From positions 38,252,788 through 38,316,787 of the forward strand of contig NC_090697.1 in the NCBI RefSeq assembly GCF_040954835.1: a stretch of DNA of 64,000 bases, written 5' to 3'. The stretch comes from Lepisosteus oculatus. Taxonomy: Eukaryota; Chordata; Actinopteri; Semionotiformes; Lepisosteidae. The position numbers and the translations under genes are program-made. Under the pieces are notes generated by a model. The model saw only the letters and a program-made list of their open reading frames with translations, searched no databases and was not told the DNA's origin. Every line of letters begins with the position of its first letter. The first letter of the stretch is position 1. Positions 26,001-38,000 of this stretch are shown here, piece by piece.

Positions 26001-29000
26001 CCAGTCCCATCACAGGCCTCGCAGACACAGACAAGACACAGACATGCACACACTCACACCAGGGCCACTTTTCCAGAAGCATGTATTTGAAGTTTTTTTT
26101 TAAAAAAATAGAAGGCTACAACAAATGCACGAGTTGTGAGTCAGAACATTGTTTAGGAGTTCAAGTAATTTCATCCATCCAACTGCTTTATCCAGTTCAT
26201 GGCTGTGGGGGAAGTGGTGCCTATCTCAGCCAACAACATGCACAGGGCAAGAGAGGACTCCAGTCACAAGCACAGGGAGAACCAGATAGCACCCCAAGGA
26301 ATTGAACCCCTGAGCCCCAGCACTGTGAGGCAGAAAAGCTACCTATTTTACCACCATTCCACTTAGATATCTGTTTAATATATCATACAATATAGAGTAT
26401 ACATTCCTATTTAGAGACTAAAAATTCAGTTGTTTTGATAATGTGAATAAAATGCTACTCTAATTCACTCTAATTTATTCAGTTCACATTTATAGTGTTA
26501 TCTTATCTCACACATTTACATTAGGCTATGAATTTGTTTATTTCATGAAGCAAATCATAATAGTTGGAAACCTTTTAATGTAAACTTTTTAAATGCCACC
26601 ACTTCTAAGAATACTTACAGACGTTTATTAATTACTGCAAAATATTTCTCAAGTGCCGAATGAGAAGTACAAATTGAATTCTGATCACCACCAGAACCAG
26701 ACATGGGTTTAATGAGATACTGTACATTTTAATGAATAAAACTGTTTCAAGTATTAAATATTTGTTCAAGGAACTGTAACTATTTTTTTAAAATAATCTC
26801 AAAATTGAAATTTACCTGTAAAGTGATAATATTTTTTGCTGTGATTTCATCAGTGTTGGCAAGCTACATAACTTCAATAAACATTTTATGTCATACAGTA
26901 CTGTACCATAAAGTTGTTGTTGGCAATTTTAAATGTGCTTTTCCATTTTTAACAGGGAGCTTTCTTTCGGCTATACTACCCTTGCGAGACACCGACAGGC
27001 TATGAAATGCCACGCTGGATCCCCAATAAAGAATACTTTAATGGGCTTGCTGACTTCCTGAAGTTAAACAGATGCCTGTCTGAAAGGATTTTTAACTATC
27101 TTTATGGCAAGCAAATATACACATTTTATTTGAAAAAAAGTCTCAGGTTTTTATGTTGCTTGTGACATTAACCTCAATTAATATACCATACAAACCAGAA
27201 AAAAACAAAAAAATGAAATGAAATGAGAAGAAAGTTCATCTTCTCATACTATGTAGTTTTTCTGCACTTGCTGTATAACCGATTCGTGAACTTAAATTAG
27301 TGCTTCTGATCATCTGCAGATTGTAAATTCCAAACCTAGTAATGGATGCCTTAATGTTTAGAAGCAAAAGGCTGCCAGTATCCAGTGTTGGGTCTGTAAT
27401 TTGCACTTGTTAGATGGGTTGAAGTTTCGATTTATTGGGGTCAATGAATTAAAGAGATGGAATTAACCCAGAAGAAGAGATAGGGTGTTGACTCAGCTGG
27501 TCAGATTAAAGGCATTGTTATTGTTGTATTTTTAACAAACAGGGGACTTAACATGCTGGATAGAGAGGGAATAAAAAAGGATACAGTTTGGATCCATTAT
27601 TGTTGTGCTCTGTTGCAGAATGAGTTACTTAAATTAACACTGTAGTCTCTGTTTCTCATGTCATATATGCATTTATTAAATACAATCCAATTTAACACAG
27701 TAATTTAAACCTTGAAAATATTAAAAGTGAAATCCATGTCAAAATAGTTTATATAATTAATATTATAAGATTTATTTTGGAAGAAAAAAGGTTTTGAAGA
27801 CTTTATTACTTTTACTACAGTGTTCAATATAAAGTCTACACCACACAATACAGTGCAATACACTCCAGTTCACTGTGCTGTTATCGCTGGTATTTTCCCT
27901 TAGAGATATGCATCATTAAAATTGAGAAATAGCAACTGGGGAAAATTAAAAGATGTTTCAACTCTCTAGACCATTTTTGTGCCTTTGTCAGCTTGGTTAT
28001 GAAAACTACTCTGTTAGTCTAATGTGTCCCCGTACACATTACATGAATATTTTGTAACTTAAAAAATATGTGAAGTCCATGTGTGTATAACCTTTTACAA
28101 AAATGAGAATATTCTGTATTTGCTCTTTTTACTTATTTATAGATTTTACTAGCTTAATTACTATACTATAATTGTGCTACTGTAATTAACAATTATACTA
28201 ATAGTGAAAATCAGACACCATGTTTCATTCTATTAATACAGTGCTTTTATTTTTCCCCATCAGGATCTTTTACAATTCCCACTGCATGGAATGCACCTTT
28301 TAAACCTGCAGACAAATACCCACTAATTATCTTTTCTCATGGACTGGGAGCTTTCAGGTATTTTCACTTATTTGTTCAATAGTGGTTGAACTGCAGTTGT
28401 TGAAGAGTCTTTTTTTTCTGCGACTATTGATTCAATTTTTTTTTCATTTTCACTAAACTAATACTTATCTGATTATATGAATAATGTGTTATGTTTCTAT
28501 ACAGTACTTATAGGAGGAAATGCCTTGCTTGCTTTTTCATCATATATCAGTACAAAATACAGAAATTATTGTCTTATACATTTTACAAGAATGAAGACAT
28601 AGATGGTTTTTAATTAAACCATAAATCTAAGAAAAAGATGAAGCACACCATGAAACAATTAGTTAATATGGGAAATGAATACAGTTCTCAGGGTGTAAGT
28701 TAGAACCAAAAAGGTGTGGTATATTCTGCTTCCTTAGATTCTTCTTACTTACAGTACAAAGACTTTCTGCATTTGAAATGTTTCATGCAGATCTCTGTAT
28801 ACTGTATATATTGACTGCATCTGTCAATTGGATGAATTGAGCTGTAGTTTAACTGATTGCCAGTATTGAAAGTAGGCATTTTGTCATTACAAACGTATTT
28901 GTAAATGCTCAATAAAACTTGTAAATTAAGGGGAGAGCCTTTTTTTTCTTTCTTTTTAGGACTCTTTATTCAGCTATTTGCATAGAAATTGCCTCCCGGG

Positions 29001-32000
29001 GTTTTATCGTTGCCGCTGTGGAGCACAGGTAAACCTTTCAAGAATGTCTTTTCATCACAATTCAGCAATGGAAATATTCCTTGGTTCCACATTCTCAAAA
29101 GAAAATTAAGACTTTGGGTAATAGAGACTAAGGGTAGTGCCTGGGAAGAGAATTATGCCGATTCAACAGTAGCCGTTGTTAAAGAAACATGCTAAATGTT
29201 TCTGGGTCATTGACTAAATTGAACAATGGCACAGGATGCTCCATAAATACAGATGACTGTGGTGTTATTTGTCTCAAAATAAGTGTACTGGAGGTCTGCA
29301 GACAATAGTACAAACTAGGTCATCACATTTTAGCAGAATGGACTGCTAGGACCATATGGATAACATAAAGGCCCTAGTGTGGTGTGTCATGTGTGATGCT
29401 GAATAACCTCACTCTGTAGAGTAATTGCTGTACTACACTAGCTACACTGTTCAGCTGTGCACGTGCTTTGTCACCATTTGAATGTACATAATGTCATTTA
29501 ACATGACTTTAGTATGATTTGACAGCGTTTATGATGGGGGGGGGGGGGGGGGGGAATTAACAATTGTATCTACAACAACCCTGTAGATAATGCAGGACGT
29601 CTGACAGAGTTGATGATAAAAAAATTGAAGATTTGAATTTGAATTTCAAAGTTTTATTAGTTCATTAATATTAACATTTCATTTAAAAATACTTATATAA
29701 ATATTTTTTTTTAATTTGGCGGTAGGATGTTAGACCAATTCCAAAATTTGTCATTGTCTCAGAAACACAGAGTGGAACCTCCTTCAGCCTCTGAGCTATA
29801 ACTATAACTAGTTATATGATGGGCATATATAACTAATTATATAATGGGGGTTAATTAATTAAGGAAGTGTGTAAATAATAAATAGAATAAATAATACATT
29901 TATAGAATAATTCCCTTCGATTACATGAAACCAAAATGTCGGTTATTTAGTGTCAACAAGACTTTTTTGTACTAGTTAATGTAGAACTTAAAAAATTCAA
30001 CCAAATTAAATTAATAAGTTAGGTAATAAAGAGATTTATTAGTTGTTAATTAGACATTTAATATCTTGTTACTTTATATAGAGAACATGGTACCTTCAGC
30101 TATGGAGTTGTTGCAACTGGCTGTGGCATAACCAAACAAGTAATGACTACACATGCTAATAAACCTCCCAGTGCATTTGTATAAGCCTGGAGTCTCTCTG
30201 CAAGGTTTATATATATAACTTATGTGTTTAGCCTATAAAGCCTTAAGAATCTCTGGTTATGTAAACTGGCTTGCATGTATGTACTGTACAGTGCCTTGCA
30301 ACTATTTTCAGAATCTTCCATGTCAAGGATGCTGGTAAGGGCTACATATATTTAGCATCCCTGCACAAAAAGGATGTGCTGGGTAGGATTATATATTGCT
30401 GTTACTAGAGATTATAGTTGTTATGTGAGAGACAACAGCGTGACAGTAAAAGTGTTTATTTTACAGAAAAAAATAGAAATTGGAACAGGAAATTGTGAGA
30501 GTGCTTTTATGGCTGTTAAGAATCAGTTAAACGCGATTACTTGCTATCCTGGATTTTGAATATACAATTTATTAATACAACACCAAAACATGCATTGCAA
30601 AAAAGCAAAAACAAGAATATATGTGTGAATTTCTCTGTCATGATACAAATGATCGACCATTCATTACATTCATTTAGGATCTTTTTAAAAAAAGATCAGA
30701 AGTAAAAACATCAAGGTTAAAAGCATCCACTATAACATTTTTTTAATTGTAAACCCCTTATTTTAAATTAGTCTCATATAATCAGTAGCATTAGTGTAAA
30801 TATCGAAGTTTATACTCAAAGACTCACTGCCTAGGCATTAGTTCTAGAGTTTAAACTTACTGCTGAAGATGGACCTGGTCTGCATTTGTCTCAGGTGTCT
30901 TATCTCCTTCAGCCAGTTGGTTCTGTGTTCTTTAGCTTGGTACAGAGCTCAGCTCCTCAGGAGAGTTAGCATTGCACTGAAGTTTGTTTTTAAAACTAGC
31001 CTGTGCTCGGGATCTGACTCAGGTCTGGCTGCAAGTGAGACAGGTGGGGAGAATGTCGAGGCTCTGGGTTTGTTCTGGGCTATAGCTATTACCGAATATA
31101 CTCTAACATTCAGACAGTTGATAAAATGGGTCCAACCATCTTAATTTCTTTGATCGAGTAAACTATACAATTGGCTTATGAGACACAAGATTTCTTTTGT
31201 TGCAGAGAGAAGGTTGGGCTGATTTCTATTTATGTACAGACTCACTCTATCTTAGTCAGGTATCTTGAACTAAAGTTAAAGTCCTGATTTGGACAACAGT
31301 GGTTACAGCCAAGTGGTCGATGATGTTGTCAAATTGCCCAGGTTCAACTGAGAGAGCAGAGCCAAGAAAGAGAGTTGTGTAGTACCTTTTGAAACCTGGA
31401 AATGATGTTTTTGTGATTGGATGTGATGTCCTCAAGTGTCTTTCTGCATGCTGAATGTTTCTCATTGTTTGAGCATTCTTTGGGGAACAGAGTGTGAGCT
31501 CTGACCCAGGGGCTTATTCAAGAGGGTATCCCTTGCAATATACCAGACTCAGAGGAGATCTGTTGAACAATTGATCATTAAAGAGAATGAACCATACCAT
31601 TTTATAATATCTAGGTCTGCGTTACAGGTTTGTGATATGCTGCTTATCGAAGAGGCCCCTTTCCTACTGGTTTTCACAGAGGCCTGAGCTGCTTGGGTGA
31701 TTTTCTGGTCTTTAATTTTGAGCGTAATACTACGCCTTGGTGTTACTCTGATGTGTATATAAACAGTATGGGTTACATGGTTTATATTTATGGGTTAAGG
31801 TTAATTTACGGTTATACAAGTTACAGGTGATTGTTATAATTCTGGTTGACTGTTTATGGTGGTGGGTGTGTTCTCTGGTTATTCATTGGTGTGGAAGAGG
31901 AAAGGGTCTGATTCATGGTTAAGGTTAATGATTAATGGTTTATATGTTGCAACCTTTGTTCTCTGTGCAATGGTTTATGGTTATTGTTGTCAACAACCCT

Positions 32001-35000
32001 TCTTGTGAATTTGTTAAGATAGGGTTGTCACCAAATGCCTGGGTGTCCATTCCTGGAGTTGGTATAATCTAGATGTGCTTAAGAGACTTCAGCTTACAGT
32101 TTCTCCAAAGCAGCAAAACAACAGGACAGTAGAAGAAAACCCAGCTACAGGTCAAATTAAATTCAAAAAGCTAGGAAATGCTGAGTCACGAGGTCTGAAT
32201 GGCTGATGGAAGAGTTGCTATGGTTGTCACTTCAGTGATAAGCGGGGACAAGGCTATACCATCTCAAATCCCACATCTAACAGATGTTGTTCTTTTGGTT
32301 ATGAGCTATATTGGGTTTGCATCTAACAACATGCCTTGCATTTAGTCCAAACGGTTATATTTGAGTTTTGTCAGACTGCAAAATATTTTGTTATATGGGT
32401 ACAGAATTTCTGCAGTGTTTTTTGCATACTTCAAATGGGATTTAAGATGGATTCTTTCAAGTATCGGCTTCCCTTTTGCCACCATGCCATACAGTACAGG
32501 TTTGTAGTTTGCTTGTGATGTTGTTGTCACACATGCACACTTTGAACAGTCATGGTCATAAAACCCTGTAGCTTTTTCTCAAAGTTGCCATTGGCCACTT
32601 GGTAGCCTTTCTGATCAGTTTTTCCTTCTTGCTTGGTCATCTAGGCAGGGTGCAGTGGTGCCATACACGTTCTGCTTCATAATGATTATTTTGGCCATGC
32701 TCTGGGGGATATTCAAGACAAGACCAACTCAGATTTTCCTGAAATTCACATAACATTTGGTCTGTGGAGGAACCGTCTGAAGCAAAATATTTAAATTAAT
32801 CACAGTTTTTTAGATTAGATCATTTGGGGGCATTGGCATTTTTTCCTTACTAGGCTTCCTTGAAAACTTTACTAATCTATACATAAGAAAACAAATGAAA
32901 GAGAGGTCATTCAGCCCATTTAACACATTAGGGACTCTTAGTGCATATTTCATACAACATATAAAACTTTTGGTATCATTTTAATGCTCTCTGTATGTCC
33001 CAGTAGATCAATTATTTTTGGAGTTTGCTAGGGATTGATGAATATTATTCCACAAACACATGATTTTATTGCAAAATTGTAATCATTTTATTAACAAGTA
33101 AATAATCCATTAAAGGAGCTGAATATGTTGTCCTAGTTGAGAATTAATGCTTTGTTCTTAGGGATGCTGCACAAGGTTTTCAGGGAAGCGGTGATTGGGC
33201 ACCTGTGCATCTATTTGTGTGCTGTAATTGCAATTTTCAAGAACATGTCAGTGTCACAAATTGCAGGCTATAGACAACACGATGGTGTGACAGTGCACCT
33301 CTTTCATAGTTTGCTCATTAGTCATCTGTGTGACGTGATGCAACTTCCACCCAAAGAACATTTTCTATTTCTCAGATAGGGCTGCATTAACATATAAAAA
33401 CAGTAAACACTGTCCATTTTTTCAAGGTGAGGATTTCGGAATCCAGTCAGAGTGACATTTACTAGTCTCAAGTATAAATGCGCTTGTGAGACTAAAAGAA
33501 TCATGGGTATTTAGATGTTTCATACATATATCTAAGCAATGGTCTGAGATGAAATTAAAGACATTCCAATAGCTTAGAATCTAACTTTGCAAGGTTGTCA
33601 TCTTTTAGCTCAGAACATACAGCTTTAGAAGACATCAGGCACTTTGTCTCAACCTTATATAACAGGAAGTGGTGGTTTGGCAGTGTACTGGGGGTTTTCT
33701 ACAACACATTTTATTGACCTTTCTTCATTCAGCATGACCTGCTTGCACATTTTCATATCCTAGAATGCATGCTAAACGTGAGATATCTATTTTGACAGTT
33801 GCCCACCCTTTAACAGTAACAGGAAGAAATCATATGTTAGAAGATGACATGGGTAAAAGCAAAGAAATATTATACAATTAGCTAAAAACAAAGGCCAGTA
33901 ATAATAATAATTAATAATTGCTTACACTTATATAGCACTTTTCTGGACACTCCACTCAAAGCGCTTTACAGGTAATGGGGATCCCCTCCACCACCACCAA
34001 TATGCAGCATCCACCTGGAGCGCCAGTGTGTGTGTTCCGCTAGAACGCTCACCCCACATCAGCTATCAGTGGGGAGGAGAGCAGAGTTATGAAGCCAATT
34101 CATAGAGGGGGATTATTAGGTGGCCATGATTGGTAAGGGCCAATAGGAAATTTGGCCAGGACACCTGGATTACACCCCTACTCTTTTCGAGAAATACCCA
34201 GGGATTTTTAATGACCACAGAGAGTCATTAAGTCATTAAAGAGAGTCAGGACCTCATCCGAAGGAATGGCGCCTGTTTACAGTATAGTGTCCCCGTCACT
34301 ATACTGGGGCATTAGGACTCACATGGACCGCAGGGTGAGTACCCCCTGCTGGCCCCACTAACACCTTTTCCAGCAGCAACCTTAGTTTTTCCCAGGAGGT
34401 CTCTAAACCAGGTACTGACCAGGCTCAAACCTGCTTAGCTTCAGTGGGTTGCCAGTTGTGAGTTCCAGAGTGATATGGCTGCTGGCCAGTAGTATCCCAT
34501 TTGCTCAAATACGCACTTTGGTTTTAGGTAATGTATTGTATATTCAGAATCCCATTCTATTTGTTGCATTACCTTAAATGATGACTCCTCCCCTTATTAG
34601 TTATAGCCTTTACACTTACACATCAAGGGCCCTAATCTGTAATTATGTGCTTAAAGATTAGAGTCTGTAGAGAATCACACCAAAACTTTTTCAAAATTAT
34701 GAATATTAAAGTTGAATACTAATCAATATGTGACATACGTCAATGATAACCAATCTACCAAGACATTCAAAGAGTAATAAAATGACACCATGATTATGTC
34801 TGTTGCATATGTAGATCAAGTTATGATGTTTTCAAGGAATACTAGATTTGAACAAAAAATGCATCTCAGTCTATGAGTATGAACTTTCACTTCAAATATT
34901 TCCTTCAAAGAAAAACAATAAATTGTACATGCCAAATACAGGTTGATTACAGACAGAATAACACATTAAAAGACCGCCAGTTGTTAAACTGTTAAGAAAG

Positions 35001-38000
35001 ATGTGACAACTAGCTAAAAAGTATTTTTTTCAAATTTCCTCTTGTTAGCACTGATAAGATTTTGCTGCATGAACTAAATGTGCAAATATGCATGATCCCT
35101 ACATCCTGCTCAGACCACAGAAACAACCATGTGCTTTCTTGTTGAAAGCCTTGGATGTTTGTATAAAGGTTACTAGCAATTCAAACACAAGTAACTAGAG
35201 TTTCACAGAAATTGTTTTTTTTTAATTGTCATATCGTAAGTTAAAATCATACACTTGTGTATTAATACACACATTCATCCAGATATATTACTTTTTTATA
35301 AACATATGTAATAGAGACATAGACTCCAATATCACCCCTAAACTCTTTCACTCATCTACTGTATAGTAAAAACTGTAATATTGGGACAGTGAATTGAAAT
35401 GTGTTGTTTGCTGAGCCCTATTGAAAATTGTATTTGAGATCAAAATACAAATGTAAGACAAAAGTACAGAATGTCAGCTTTTATTTCTGGATATTTTTGT
35501 GCATACATGTTAAACCATGCTAGAACAAAAATGTTGTTGTATTAAAACCTAGAAAATTTCTGGTCAGCAAAAGTATTAACTTAAATACTGAATGTCTCTT
35601 CACTGTCCCAATACTTGCCCCAATACTACAGCTGCTTAGGTGGTGTCATAGCAATAACCTGGACTTGAACATAAAGAAAACGAAAGAGCTAAGAGTGGAC
35701 TTTCGGAGACACAAGCCATACACTCACAGCCCACTCAGTATTGATGGAACGGAAGTGGAAACAGTCACCAGCTTTAGGTTTTTGAAATTCACATCTCTAA
35801 AGATCTAACCTGGACTGTGAACACTGACTCTATCATGAAGAAGGCTCAGCATCGCCTTTATTTCTTGAGGTGCCTCAAGCGATGGGGGATGCCAATACAT
35901 GTGTTGGTGAACTTCTACCGCTGCACCATCGAGAGTGTCCTCACCAACGGGATCACCGTGTGGTATGGCAACACCTCTTCGCAAGAAAGAAAGGCACTGC
36001 AGAGAATGGTCAATATGGCCCAGATCATCGGCTGCGGTCTCACTGAGATTAAACAGCTCTATGAGGACCGTTGTGTGGTAGAATTCTGACCATCACAGAG
36101 GACAGTCACCACCCCGGGCATGAGCTCTTCACCCCACTGCCCTCAGGCAAGAGATATAAGAGCATACGGACACTTACCACTAGATTCTTCAATAGCTTCT
36201 ATCCAAAAGCAGTGAGACTGGCGAACACATTTAGCCATCCCCCTCGGACCACACCTACACCATCACCATCTACCTCTTTATGATTTCTTATCTATTGCAC
36301 ATCTCCAGTCATTGTTTACACGTCTGTATTGTTTACATTCAAACTGTCTACATGTTTACTTGCACATTGTCTTGATGCACTGTTTGCACTTTGTTTTGTT
36401 TTTTACACTTGTCTTACAATCGAGAGACTTTCTGTAAGTAAGAATTGCATTGTACCAGTACCGGTTACATATGGCAATAAAGTTCAAGTTCAAGTTCACT
36501 GTTATAGTCACTTGTAAGCCATTTCAACAATATTCTGGGTCATCAGCACCATTTAGTGTAATGAACCATTTAGTGTAATGGTGTTGCTAATTGTACTTCC
36601 AACTGAATTATTATTGAGATTTTATTTGTCTTCTAATGTACTGTTAAGCAAATTGCATTGTCTTATCTTTTGTCTGTCATCCGCTACCTTCTGTGAGGTT
36701 ACAGACTGTGCCTAGGCTGAAATGGATTATTGCTCTGTCCTTTAGGGGGAGCCAGAAGCAGCTTTTAGAGTTTATAGTTTGGCACTTATGGTCATGTACA
36801 GTAGAGTAAGTGGGTCTGCTTTTGACTGACATCTGAGCTGACAATCTATGCTGTGTTTTTTTTTTGTGTACAGGAGTTTGTTTTGTCTGCTAGATTTTAC
36901 TTATACAAAATCAACATTTTCTAAATATTGTAATATTGTGAGTCATAGCCAGTTGCACAGTTGCAACAGTTGCAACCACTTTGCAGCTGAAGGTGTTTTT
37001 TTCTTTTTATGATCTCTCAAAACAACATCTTTAGCTGTTATTATGATCTTACTAATTTTCCCTTAAATTTATTTTCTAAATTTACTATATTCATATCAAC
37101 AAATAGCAAAGAAAATGATGCTAAGAAATTCATGTATATACAGTATGTACTAGGTTCAAGAATTAGGCAGATTTTGTATGAATTTCTGTTCTCCATTATA
37201 AGGGATCCTTGTGTGGGATAATGTAGTGAAAGTAATTCAGACTATTTTATTCCAATTCAGAGATGAATCTTCTTCAGCCACATTTTATTTTAAAGAGAAA
37301 TCAAACAGAACAGAACAGGAACAGCTGGTGATATCCCCAAATAACCTTGAAGAGGAATGGATATATTATAGAACTCTGAAACAGGGTGAACCAGAATTTC
37401 CACTCAGAAATAAACAGGTAATGTCTACTCCGTGTAAAAAACTATCAAAATAAATAACTTCCTTGTAAAGCTATTTAATCAAAACAGTATGTCAAAACAG
37501 TAAGTGCACAGTATGGCTTAATGTAAAAGGCACTTAATGTAAAATGCACTCAATATTATGTCAGAAAACAAGAACTTACATCAGATATGCTTATCATGTT
37601 TAAACACATTCTAAGTATTTTTACTTATAAAGCTATTGAGCGTAGTTGTGGCTCAGTGGCAGCTGGCAGATAACTTGCTGATATGGTCAGTTTTGTACAT
37701 ATCAGGTGACAGAAGTGAGAAACCACTTCTCTCACACACAATAATGGAAGTACTTGGCCAGTTTTGTGTGGCAGTCTTGGCTTGTCCACCGTTTTGTACA
37801 ACTCATGTTCATATGAGTCACATGAGATTTCTAGGATTTACAGCAATGACCTAACAATCACATAGACAAGATACCTCATTACTGTTTTCGCAAAAGGATT
37901 GTGTACACTATTGAGAGTGTCAGATATTACTCTGAATTAATGTGTATAGATTAGTATATATTTTGAACTGTGATAAAAAGGGTGACTCAAAGAATCTTAG

